From the NCBI GenBank assembly GCA_029204225.1, contig CM055113.1:13404906-13468905 (forward strand): 64,000 nt of DNA, written 5' to 3'. The notes beneath the pieces were generated by a model. That model was given only the letters and a program-made list of their open reading frames with translations, searched no databases and was not told the DNA's origin. The position numbers and the translations under genes were made by a program. The DNA comes from Diphasiastrum complanatum (Eukaryota > Streptophyta > Lycopodiopsida > Lycopodiales > Lycopodiaceae). Shown here piece by piece: positions 10,608 to 20,470 of this stretch (its first letter is position 1; each line of letters starts with the position of its first letter).

Positions 10608-13600
10608 AGTGCTTCTTCTGTGGCAAAAAGGGGCACTATGCCTCTAATTGCTTTAAGAAGAAAAACCAACTCAGGCAAGCTAATCTCTCCAAAGAGATTG
10701 AAGAAGATTTTGTTGCAAGTGATGGAGAAGGATCACTTACGGTGTCCAGTTTTTCTTCATCACCTTTCAAGAAATATGGAGCTTGGTACATAGATAGTGG
10801 AGCCTCTTCACATATGTGCTGTTCAAAGGAGTCATTTGACTCAATCTTACTTTTCAAAGGACTCAAGAGATCTATTTACACAGCTAATGATCATGAGTGC
10901 CCAATAGAAGGAATTGGCAACATTTCATTGAAACTTGCTTCTTCAAAAGTTCTTGCACTTTCTAATGTTCTTTTCATTCCAAAACTTACAAAGAACTTAA
11001 TTAGTGTGAGGAAGTTGCTTGATAATGGTTGTGATGTAAATTTCACCTCCAATACTTGTTTTATCAAAAGAAAAGATGAGATCCTTGCTGATGGAACTAG
11101 ATGTGGTGGAATTTTTAAGTTGAATTCTTATGAGAATGCAAACCTTTGTGAAGTTGTTTTGTTATCTAAGGAGGAGCTGTGGCATAGAAGGTTGGGACAT
11201 CCTAACTTTACATCTATGTCTTCTATGGTTAAAAAGGAGAAGACTATTGGTCTTCCAAAATCTCTTTCTAAAGATTTCAAGCCTTGTGAGGCTTGTGCCA
11301 TTGCAAAGTCACACAGAAAGCCATATCAGAAGTCTTTTATAAAGACTACTTATCCATTGGAACTCATACGTTCAGATGTACATTTTTCCTCTTCTAAAAG
11401 TATTGGTGGTGCAACATGTTTTGTCACCTTTATTGATGACTTTACTAGATACACTTGGTTGTATCTACTTTCAAAGGCTATGGTTTTTTATCACTTCCTT
11501 ATCTTTAAAGCTTATGTAGAAAAACAGTTTTCTGGCAAAGTTAAAGCTTTAAGATGCGATGGAGGAGGTGAATATGTCTCCAACAAGTTTCATAATTATT
11601 GTGAAGGTGAAAGAATAAAGAGAGAATTTTCTTGTGCCTATTCTCCATCTCAAAATGGAGTAGCTGAGAGGAAAAACAGATCTTTATGTGAATGTGCTAA
11701 AGCAATTCGAGTAGCAGCTTCTTTGCCTATTGAATATTGGGGTGAAGCTATAAATTGTGCAAACTATTTGCGCAATAGATTACCTCACAATGCTCTTTCT
11801 GGAAAATCACCTTTTGAAGTCTTGTTTCAGAAAAAACCTAAGGTAGATCACCTTAGAGTTTTTGATTGTACTTGCTTTGTTAATATGCCCTTGGAAACAA
11901 GGAAAAGAGATGATCCTAATTCTGTTAAAGGGATCATGGTTGGATATGCATCCAACAAGAAAGCTTATAGGATCTATGTTCCCTCTACCTCAACTACAAT
12001 TGAGAGTAGAGATGTGATATTCCATGAAGATCAAAAATACATTCTTGAGAAGGCCGAGTTCAAAGACTCTCACAAAGATACTCCAATCATCACCCTTGAA
12101 GATCATCATGGAGAGATGAGGCCGAGATTTGAGGAGGAGTCACCTCGAATTTTTTCACCAAGGAGATCTCAAAGAGAAAGATCCGAGCCTAGAAGGCTTA
12201 CCTATGAAGATAGAGGAAAGCAAGTGGAAATTAACTCCACTAATTGTGCCTATTTTATTTCTCATGAGGAGCCAAAGGATGTATATGATGCTATCAACTC
12301 AAAGAAATGGTACTTTGCCATGAACGAAGAATATGATGCTTTGATGGCCAATAATACATGGGAACTTGTGGATCTTCCATCCAACAAGCATACCATTGGT
12401 TGCAAATGGGTTTTTTGAGTCAAGTATAATCAAGATTGGACAATCAACAAGTACAAGGCTAGGCTTTGTGCTAAAGGATTTGCTCAAGTATATGGACTTG
12501 ATTATGAGGAGACCTTTGCCCCAATTGCAAAGATGGTGTCAATTAGAATCATAATTTCTCTTGCTTGTTTTTTCAATTGGCAAATTCTTCAACTAGATGT
12601 TTCTAATGCATTTCTAAATGGCTATCTAGAAGAAGAGATCTATATGGATCAACCTATTGGGTTCATCCATGATGAGGAAAAAGTTTGTTTGCTCTTCAAA
12701 AGTTTATATGGATAAAGCAAGCCCCAAGGTCATGGTATTCTCGACTTAACACCTTTCTTGAGTCACTAGGATTTAATCTTAGTAACTATGATCCTTCCTT
12801 ATATGTCAAGTTTTTTGATAAAGATATTGTCATCCTTCTTATTTATGTTGATGATATCATTCTGACAGGAAGTTGTATCAAGTTAGTTGAGGAAACCAAG
12901 ATTGCACTTGGAAAAGAGTTCAAGATGCAAGATCTTGGAAAAATACACTATATTCTAGGATTAGAGATTGACTTTCTTAAAGATAAAGCTTTCATATGTC
13001 AATCTAAGTATGCTCTTTCAATGTTAAAAAAGTTCAATATGTTGAATTGTAAGAGTATAGAAACACCTATGGAGAAAAATGTAAAAGACTCTAACAAAGA
13101 TGATGAAAGATCCTTCGAGGACATCACACTTTTTAGAAGTCTTATAGGCTCATTTATTTGGCTCACAATAACTAGACCAGACATAAGCTTTAGTGTTCAT
13201 AAATTGAGCCAGGCTATGCAAAATCCTTCAATTTATCATTGGAAAAAGGCCAAGAGAGTGCTTAGATATATATCTTCAACTTTTGATTTTGGTTTATTAT
13301 ATAAAAGTGAAGATCTTTCTATTATTGGTTATTTTGACTCGGATTTTGCAAGTGATAGAGCAGATCGGAAATCTACAAGCGCTTATGTCATATATCTTGG
13401 AGGAAACTTGATATCTTGGCTTTCCAAAAAGCAAGATAGTGTATCACTCTCATCATGTGAAGCTGAGTACAAGGCGCTCACTACAACAACAAAGGAAGTG
13501 CTTTGGATCAAGAGGTTACTAGTGGAGCTAAAGATAATTATGGAAGAAAATATACCTATGATCATGTGTGACAACATTTCAGCTCAAGCCCTTGCCAACA

Positions 13601-13809
13601 ACCCAATATTCCATGCAAGGAGCAAACATATCGAAGTTGCACATCACTTCGTGAGAGAGAAGCTCATTGGAGGTGAAATCAAATTGGTGCACATCAACAC
13701 ATCATCTTGCATTGCAGATATGCTCACCAAACCTTTGAGCAAAAGTTCCTTCAACAAGCATAGAGCCAACCTTGGAGTTATACCAAGATCCATGCTCAAA
13801 TCAATATAG
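10604..13809 (+). pseudogene. Copia B zinc knuckle, protease, integrase, RT, RNase H
   Basis: The domains follow the Ty1/Copia order. They are the CCHC knuckle CFFCGKKGHYASNC, protease WYIDSGASSHM (intact DSG), zinc-binding HRRLGHPNF...CEACAIAKSHR, integrase core with SDVHFSS, FIDDFTRY and RCDGGGEY...NGVAERKN, RT with QLDVSNAFLNGYLEEEIYM and YVDDIILTG, and RNase H with SDFASDRADRKSTSA and SSCEAEYKALTT. Active-site residues are intact throughout. Two lesions are visible: TGA at 12416-12418 in WVF(stop)VKYN, and a one-base loss near 12711 inside LYGIKQAPRSW. It ends 17 bases before its 3' LTR. Confidence 0.92.
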
Positions 13810-13814
13810 ATCAT

Positions 13815-13826
13815 TTTTAAGAGGAG
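13815..13826 (+). promoter_or_regulatory. Polypurine tract of Copia B
   Basis: TTTTAAGAGGAG lies immediately before the TGTTAAAATT start of the LTR. It is the expected plus-strand primer site. Confidence 0.75.
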
Positions 13827-14621
13827 TGTTAAAATTAAAAAAACAATCCCTATTGATTTTTTGGCTTGCTACAAATGTTGTACCATGCAAGTACGTAGCT
13901 CATTAATGCAAAATGCCAAGTTTGGCCTACATAGAACTCGAGCTACATGGTTATGTATTGTCTAGTTTGATAAATGCAACTTGCATATAGTTTGTAGACA
14001 TGGAATTAGCATGATTATGCTTGTAGAAACTCATGGAAACTCACATGCATTAATTGTAAGTGATCCACAGTGACATGCAAGGCATGCACAAAGTTTATTG
14101 GACACATGCATGATGATTTGGACATTTCTAGTTAGAACTAGTACACTTGTAAAAAGTTAGTAGAATTTCATGTATGACAATTGACAAATGTCACATAGAC
14201 TCTAGATGTCACTTCAGATGTCATTTTGGAATGGATAGATATGGTTCTACCTCGAGCTACCTCAATCTCCATAAATATGTGTAGCTCTCCACACAATTGA
14301 TAATGAAGAACCAAAGTTTTGTAGCTATCTCATGTCATTTTGGATCTAAACAAATATTGCTTGTTATATCTCTAGCTCTCTCTCTCTCTAACTCGTGTTG
14401 AGGCTAATGCTCATACATTGAAATCTTGTATCTTTTCATTCTTTGATCATTGCTATTATATTTTGTTGATTAGCATGCTAGATTGTGGATTAGCCATTTC
14501 CTCTGAACTAGATTTTGTTAATCAATCTAGAATCAGGTTGTAGTGCCAATCACAAAGCTTAATTAAGATCAGTCACTCTTGTGGACATTCCCCACACGTG
14601 TGAATTCTGGAAATTTTGTCA
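13827..14621 (+). mobile_element. 3' LTR of Copia B (about 795 bp)
   Basis: It starts TGTTAAAATT after the polypurine tract and ends TTTTGTCA, where sequence of the Copia A LTR resumes. That gives a sharp right boundary. It contains a CT-rich patch near 14381-14400 and a CACACGTGTGA palindrome at 14593-14603. The 5' LTR of B is missing. The LTR at 62841-63631 has the same start and similar length but different internal sequence, so it belongs to another family. Confidence 0.8.
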
Positions 14622-15094
14622 TAAAGAATCAATGCGCAAGGCATCTACTTCGTCTATATCTTTGATAAGCTTCTGATGCTATATTTACACACACTTATTC
14701 TCTTGATCTCTCTCATCTTACTGAATATGCAAATGATATTCAATATATATATACAATATTACAGGTGTGTAGATGAAAAAAGTACAAAGTGGATGTGCTG
14801 TCTGTAGGAGATCGTGGGTGGCTGTTGTCATTGTCAAGTCTCTTAGCACAGTTGCATGGGGTGAGCGTGAAAAGGGCCGTGATGTCAGCTTTTGCTGAGA
14901 TAAACGTTGGTGAAGATTTCACCTTTTCTTCGCCTGTGATAATTTACTTGTATTTTTGCAGACAGTCGCGTTTTATTCGTCTGTCTTATTTTACATGTAA
15001 ATATGCAGACTGTGCGACAACATGAGTAAAAATGCAGCATGAACGAAGGTAGATTAAAATGGGATTTACGAGAGTAGAGGAGATAAATCCAACA
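14622..15094 (-). mobile_element. Remnant of the 5' (right) LTR of Copia A
   Basis: This is colinear with 5083-5555 of the left A LTR, with about 43 substitutions in about 473 bases. Copia B was inserted inside it. The remnant ends AATCCAACA at 15094 and is followed directly by the TRIM-like element, not by the AGTTT target duplication expected for A alone. Confidence 0.85.
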
Positions 15095-15737
15095 ATACCA
15101 ACTCAGATTTTGTCAGCAGCGGAGAGCGGTCCAGTAGACGATGTGGCGCGTCGTGCGCGCCTACGGGCCACCGCGTGCGGGATCCCATCCCCACTGCCTA
15201 GCCACCTGCCATCATTTTCCTTTGACCCCAAAAGGGCTGGTACCAGGGGACAAGGGTACATTGTCTACAATGAGCTTATATGTGGGTTCTGTTATGGTCT
15301 CCATTTGCTTATGGGATGAATGCACTCTTTTTTGTGCCTTTTCGGACGCAACCGCTTTGTGGGTAGCTTGCATCCTCCAACACTCCCACTCAAGCGAGCA
15401 CAGGATGAAGGAAACCCCCACTTGCTCGTTCAGGACCAGAACACTTGCTCTGATACCAACTCAGATTTTGTCGGCAGCAGAGAGCGGTCCAGTAGATGAT
15501 GTGGCGCGTCGTGCGCGCCTACAGGCCGCGTGCGGGATCCCATCCCCACCGCCTAGCCACCCGCCATCATTCCCCTTTGACCACAAAAGGGCTGGTACCA
15601 GGGGACAAGGGTACATTGTTTACAATGAGCTTATATGTGGGTTCTGTTAGGGTCTCCATCTGCTTATGGAACAAATGCACTTTATTTGGTGCCTTTTCAA
15701 ACGCAGCCGCTTTGTGGGTAGCTTGTATCCTCCAACA
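15095..15737 (-). mobile_element. TRIM-like miniature LTR retrotransposon
   Basis: Two direct repeats of about 287 bp (15095-15382 and 15451-15737; about 22 substitutions and one 3-bp gap) flank only 68 bp. On the minus strand the repeats start TGTTGGAGGAT. The internal segment begins next to TGGTATCAGAGC (initiator-Met primer site) and ends with the purine run GAGTGGGAG before the second repeat. It therefore has all cis elements of an LTR retrotransposon and no coding capacity, as in terminal-repeat retrotransposons in miniature. The LTRs are unusually GC-rich for this window. I saw no 5S-like sequence, so it is not obviously Cassandra. It would need proteins from an autonomous element, and Copia A shares its TGTTGGA ends. 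The TG of the left repeat's outer end is missing at the junction with A. Confidence 0.8.
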
Positions 15738-15742
15738 AGTTT
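15738..15742. repeat. Right target-site duplication AGTTT
   Basis: AGTTT directly follows the TRIM-like element and equals the five bases before Copia A at 4468-4472. The flanking host sequence resumes here. Confidence 0.7.
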
Positions 15743-16244
15743 CTACTGGCTTTTGAAAAAACAAAATCTGATGGGATTTTGGCCTCTTTTCTCTCCAAAA
15801 ACAGAATTGAACGTTTTTTTAATGGTTTTTCAAGGTTTTTGGTTGGATGCCAAGCCCTTAGAAGCTGTTTTGGGTCTCCACTAAGGTGGCCAATAAATTG
15901 AGTACTACGCCAAGTAGCATAATAGTGATCAAGTATAATTGGGAAACATCTTTGCACTAATCTGATATTTGATGAGGACATCATATTTTGTATTAGAAAA
16001 AGCTCTCGACAAATATTCTTATGGCATTTTGTAGTGAAATTTCAAGCACTACAACAATAGCTAGGAATTCCCTATGTGCATTTCCAACCACAAATAAAAG
16101 ATCAGTGGCTATTCCACTCTAAAAATTCTAAAATGATCGTCACACTCTAATGCACTCTAATGCAACGAAATCAACACTTCTCAAGGACATGATATCATAG
16201 GTGAACTTCAATTTATTGGAAATTGGAATTGTTTTTTTTTACAG
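15743..16244. other. No recognisable gene
   Basis: The sequence is AT-rich, with T- and A-runs but no supported coding region. It appears to continue the sequence left of 4468, from which the composite insertion separated it. Confidence 0.5.
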
Positions 16245-16640
16245 CTGTTGGGGGTATTCCCGTTGTGCATGTAAATAAATAAAATGTCGAAATTAGTATA
16301 AATCGGAGGCGAGGGTCGTGACATCCTGCGTGCGTAAGACCATGGCCCAATGAGCACTTGTAAATAATCTTTTTGAAATAAACTAGACTTTGGGCCATAT
16401 AATAAAAAATAATATTAGAGGCCAAAGTCTAAGTTGAGTTTAAGTTGTTAAGTTTTTGAGGTAGTCAAAAGTCAAATGGTGGTAATTGGAGTGTGCTTAT
16501 TCCTACACCATATATTAGTTTGTGCTTCTTGTGGATGGTGTGGATTTCAATCCCATCATTTGCAAGTAGCCAATAGAAAGCAAGGGGCAAGGGCCACCCC
16601 AAAAATAAAAAGACACCATTTGTAACCAATTTCCATGCAA
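16245..16640. repeat. Dispersed repeat, copy 1 (pair at 28648-29035)
   Basis: About 390 bp, from GTTGGGGGTATTCCC through TTTGTAACCAATTT, match 28648-29035 with roughly 90 percent identity by eye. No coding capacity or flanking duplication is visible. The start resembles TGTTGGGG of an LTR end, so both could be solo LTR pieces. The copies diverge on both sides at the stated limits. Confidence 0.75.
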
Positions 16641-16903
16641 ACGTTACTTTGTCTAGGTAGATTCCATATCACTTCCATAAAATACGAGAATCTTATTAAT
16701 TGGTGACATAGGCTTTGTTAAAATTTTCACCCCTGTACATTTCAATTGTGTGAATGACCCTAGTCTTCGGTGTGTTGACATGCCAAGGCGGGGGGGCACG
16801 AGCACAACATTCCAACAAGGTGAGATTATTCAACTTCAGCTTTCATTATTCATAGAGGCATCAATGTTCACTTTTTTATTCTCAAATTGCCCTAGTCTCA
16901 ACT

Positions 16904-17036
16904 TGCATCCCTATAGTTATAATGAGATTTGCCACCTCCGCTCACATCAAGTGCTTAGACCAAATCGACGTGCATCCCTATAGTTATAATGAGATTTGCC
17001 ACCTCCCATTCATATCAAGTGCTTAGCCCAAATCGA
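16904..17036. repeat. Tandem duplication, 67-bp unit
   Basis: Two adjacent copies (16904-16970 and 16971-17036) begin TGCATCCCTATAG and end CAAATCGAC, with only a handful of differences. It lies upstream of the membrane-protein gene. Confidence 0.85.
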
Positions 17037-17406
17037 CAAATTAATGTAAAACTCATGTGACATGGCACTTTGTGAAATTTCGAGGGAGTGAATTAGTGGG
17101 TCAAGCTCAAATGTCTCACACCAGTGTTCGGCAAAGTTCAAAAATGAAATCGGCAACTTTTGTCAAAAATCGGCATGCTCGAAAACTTGCAAGTTTTTTT
17201 AGGTCATAAAACAATGTATAATCGGCATGTATTGAGGGTCATCCTTGAAAACCGAAAGAGTTCAAAAAAATACAGGTTTTTGGAGGAGAACCCCGACAAT
17301 GGTCTCACACACATAGCCAAATCCAATGCATGTGCAACATCCCAACTCTCATTGGTTTGGGGATCCTTTTGACTTTGTTAAAAAAAAAGGGTTGACAAAA
17401 ACAAAA
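17037..17406 (+). other. Upstream region of the membrane-protein gene
   Basis: No TATA box is clear. The segment 17120-17300 (AAATGAAATCGGCA, then CATGTATTGAGGG-like sequence) weakly resembles 55585-55740 upstream of the BAHD gene, a possible old dispersed repeat. The reading frame of the next gene is open upstream to 17326, but that start is less likely. Confidence 0.4.
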
Positions 17407-18213
17407 ATGATGGAGCTCAAGGCAATGGGCATACAAGTCTACCACCTTCCAATTCCTTCTTCTCCTCTGCTATGGCGTGACCATCCATCCTCCTCTTCCT
17501 CCTCCTCCTCCTTGCATTGCACAGTGCGGTCGGTGGACACGAGAATGAGCAGCAGTAGCAATGGCATCAAAACAAAGAGTACAGGGCGGTCGGTGGACAC
17601 GAGAATGGGCAGCAACAGCAGCAGCAGTAGCAATGGCATCAAAACAAAGAGTAGGCAACAGTCGATCAGGGAAATCGAGGAAAGCTTTGCTCACAAAGTG
17701 CATTTGCAGCAGTTGCAAGATGAAGAAAAGATTCTCAAGTCCAGGATCGAGCGCAAGGAGCTGAAATACAACGCTGCCCAGAACGAAATTTACCAGCTCC
17801 TTGGTATGTTCTTCGTTTTCCAGGGGGTGGTCTTTACTGCGGTCGCGCAAGCCCAGGCTCTGACTTGCAAACAGTGGTGGAGTCCCTTCACTCTCTCGCT
17901 CTTCGCCTCTCTTGCCACCCTCGCTGCCCTCCTTCAGAAGCTCGCTGCTCTTCGAAAGTTCCAACGACAACTGCTCGTTGATAAGGATGAAGCACGAATT
18001 CTCTTCCGTTATATCAGAACCCTCAAGGATCAAGGATCCAGCTTCGACCTCGACTCAGATCCGGGCCGCTCCCGCAAACCCAGCAGGCAACTTCTTCTAG
18101 CAACAAGAGAAGCAAATATTTTTATTTTCTTCTATGGAGCTGCCTTGATGACTGTGGTGGTGTTTTTCTCCATAATAATTCTTGTATCCTGCTCCAAGAT
18201 TCTATGTCACTAG
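17407..18213 (+). CDS. Coiled-coil, three-span membrane protein of unknown function
   Basis: This is an intact single-exon frame of 268 residues from the ATG at 17407 (MMELKAMGIQ). An upstream in-frame ATG at 17326 would add 27 residues without obvious conservation. A low-complexity serine-rich N-terminus holds an in-frame duplication of a block of about 20 codons (RSVDTRM...SSSNGIKTKS twice). Residues 88-132 are charged and helical, probably a coiled coil (SIREIEESFAHKVHLQQLQDEEK). Hydrophobic spans lie near 129-150 (MFFVFQGVVFTAVAQ), 158-182 (FTLSLFASLATLAALL) and 238-262 (IFIFFYGAALMTVVVFFSIIIL). The layout resembles a group of uncharacterised plant membrane proteins with a YQLLG-FFVFQGVVFTAV motif that I recall; no function is known to me. 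Codon use is GC-richer than the flanking transposons. It looks like a genuine host gene. Confidence 0.8.
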   Translation: MMELKAMGIQVYHLPIPSSPLLWRDHPSSSSSSSSLHCTVRSVDTRMSSSSNGIKTKSTGRSVDTRMGSNSSSSSNGIKTKSRQQSIREIEESFAHKVHLQQLQDEEKILKSRIERKELKYNAAQNEIYQLLGMFFVFQGVVFTAVAQAQALTCKQWWSPFTLSLFASLATLAALLQKLAALRKFQRQLLVDKDEARILFRYIRTLKDQGSSFDLDSDPGRSRKPSRQLLLATREANIFIFFYGAALMTVVVFFSIIILVSCSKILCH

Positions 18214-18270
18214 TAGAGATTCTATGCCGTGGTGACTGACAGCTGTGCGAGCAGTTTGCGCCTTTAGGTA

Positions 18271-18276
18271 AATAAA
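18271..18276 (+). terminator. Polyadenylation signal candidate
   Basis: AATAAA lies 58 bases after the stop codon of the membrane-protein gene, a plausible 3' UTR position. Confidence 0.5.
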
Positions 18277-19073
18277 CCATTCCCGATCCAAATCTATTTC
18301 TCGATTGGGTGTGTAGATTCAGGCCCTAATAATCACTATACAGCCAGAATTGCTTTGGAGGAAACCGATTGGTTTTTTGAAAAAGTTGAGGTGTCTGTCT
18401 TGCAGAACAATGGCCTCCATCAACTGGCATACTTTTCCTTGTAGCTTTAGTTGGCGTTTTCCATTCAAAGATGATCTTTTAAACATTTTCAAAATTGATT
18501 CAGGCTTGATGCAACTCAATGAAGTGATGGAGATCTTGACGGTGCATAGAGTGATGTACAATAGCTCCCATTCAACTGACACATGAGCACTCCTTGCAGG
18601 TTTTGTTGGCTGATCTATTTGCTAGTCTGTCTACCAAACAATAAAAACCTCGATTTTCAAGTGGAGAGGGCTTTAATCTCGGTATAAGGCCTGTGTCAGA
18701 CCAGAGTGCATGGTTAATGCACTGGCAATGCACTTTGGTACCAGGCATCGGGGTCGTCTATGCCAAGGGCTACCCCTTTTTCAGACTACGGAGCAACAAG
18801 CCCCCCCCCCCCTCTCTCTCTCTCCCATTGCCCCTCTCGCATTCTCTCCATCGCATCCTCATCGCTGTTTTTCCATCCCTGTCCTTTTCAATTGAGACAG
18901 GTCAACGATCCGCCGCGTGAAATGTTTCACATCAATTTCTGTAGAAGCCTGTGTTCTGTATGCAGAGGAATACAGTGTGTTCGTTCTAGTTCACGCGAAA
19001 GAGTGGGGTGAATTCTTGATCTGATCCCCGGACAGAAGCATTTTATCATATTCTCAGCAGCCGTTTTATTCCA
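18277..19073. other. No supported gene; C-run and CT-run
   Basis: The stretch holds a poly-C run passing into a short CT repeat at 18800-18826. I see no supported coding exon; it may be 3' flank of the upstream gene. Confidence 0.45.
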
Positions 19074-19345
19074 TCAGCGAGCTGACGGAAGGGCAGGCTG
19101 AAATAGCTGTAGGGCAGCTCTGTGTTTATTCAGGTAATTGCCTTCAACCCATAAATTTGAACCTTCTGGAAAGACATGAAGGTAGCTCCCAGGTCCGTCT
19201 CGACTGCCATACAAGGGTTTTGAAGATCCAGCAAAATTCTTGTGTAAGGAGATTGGTACTGCTGTAGTTGCAGGAGACTTTTGGCCAAAGGAATATTTCC
19301 AAATGGCAAATGTTGTCAAGAGCTCAACCAGTAATAAAGAAATTT
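19074..19345 (-). CDS. Possible terminal exon of an unidentified gene
   Basis: The minus strand has an open frame ending at TGA (19074-19076). It reads LTTFAIWKYSFGQKSPATT, then GPGSYLHVFPEGSNLWVEGN, and stops after LPSAR. Upstream (higher coordinates) a pyrimidine-rich run and an AG near 19340 could be a 3' splice site. The composition looks protein-like and unlike the surrounding repeats, but I do not recognise the family and no upstream exons are evident. It could be a gene relic. Confidence 0.3.
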
Positions 19346-19481
19346 TCTTGTTAAGTTCTATAAAAATGCATCTTCAAAGGTATACTTAACATCACTCAAC
19401 CTCGATGCAACTCTACCATTTTCTCCCTTAACTCAAAATCACTCCCAATTTACACAGTGCATGTTGTAGCTGTGACAAATT

Positions 19482-19694
19482 TCACTTAGAGTATGAGGAT
19501 TCATGAAGAACAACAACCAGGTAGTTCCTGTTGTTGAGCTGTCGACAGTAGTAATCTCTTGCAGTTGCTGCTAACAACATTTTTAGGACTGAATTAAATT
19601 TGACCATATGAGTGAATGTTTTATCATGGTCTTCCTGGATTTTGTAAATATCTATTGCAAACCAGTCTAACTTTGTGCCTATCAATCGATCCAT
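19482..19694 (-). pseudogene. Degraded Copia RT fragment
   Basis: The minus-strand reading contains EDHDKTFTHMVKFNSVLKMLLAATARDYYCRQLNNRN, which follows the Copia RT pattern Y(D/E)ETFAPVVKFNS-LLA-A--QLDVKNAF closely enough to be recognised. No catalytic region remains. A further, more decayed copy of the same stretch appears near 21105-21330. Confidence 0.6.
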
Positions 19695-20404
19695 CTGACT
19701 TTGTCTTAGTCAATGTAACTTTCAAAAGTTTGAATCTTATGAAACTCAATTGTTTGAAACGTTGCTGACCTTTTTAACATACATATTTTTGGGTTTTGAC
19801 CACTCCAATTGTCTCGGGTCGGGAGGTCAAATACATTATGAAAGTGGTTGAACAAGTATGTAAATTGAACAAAAGCATTGGATCTACTGTGATTAACAAA
19901 GGTCATACTCTTATGTATAAAGGCTTTCGATCATCTATTTAGGATGAAAAGTGCTCAAGAGGTGAAAGGTGTTTGGGCAATGGTTTCCTTTTCTTTGGTC
20001 AAGGCTTAATTGGGCCCTAACATTCGCATAGGGACCCCTTGACTTCCTTTTTGGGACCCTAGGGCCTAGAAAAGAATAAGTCTGAAAGTCTTGTAAATCC
20101 ATCTACATTTGATGGCTTTTATTCCAGGAGTCAATGTCTTCAGTGTCCAAGTCCCATTGCTCGTAAGCGATTTTTACTTTCCCTCCATCATTTCTTTCTA
20201 TTTTAAATATTTTTTAGCGTCCTCATAGTTCTAGGGTCTTCTACAATTTATGTTGCTTCTGCCTTGCATGCATAATAATTGTTTGCCCATTCTCTGCATC
20301 TTTTAAGAGATCTTTTGTGGACATGTTCTTTGTTTCTCATTAACTGTCCTTGTAGTTGCATGTGCTTGCTTTTCATTACTCTCTTGATCTAAACTTTTAT
20401 CTAA

Positions 20405-20405
<1 letters not shown>

Positions 20406-20468
<63 letters not shown>
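20406..20468. repeat. CT microsatellite (about 63 bp)
   Basis: An uninterrupted CT dinucleotide run. The sequence around it has no supported gene. Confidence 0.98.

Positions 20469-20470
<2 letters not shown>

Noticed and set aside
4468-15099. ATACC as the right target duplication of Copia A
   Set aside because: It does not match the left flank AGTTT, and ATACC is shared with the second TRIM repeat, so it belongs to that element.
15095-15737. Cassandra-type TRIM with 5S rRNA sequence
   Set aside because: I looked for 5S A-box/C-box-like sequence in the LTRs and saw none; the GC-rich block does not resemble 5S.
17439-18033. Minus-strand frames over the membrane-protein gene
   Set aside because: They mirror serine-rich and Leu-rich repeats of the plus-strand gene; the plus frame has membrane spans and a coiled coil, the minus ones have nothing.
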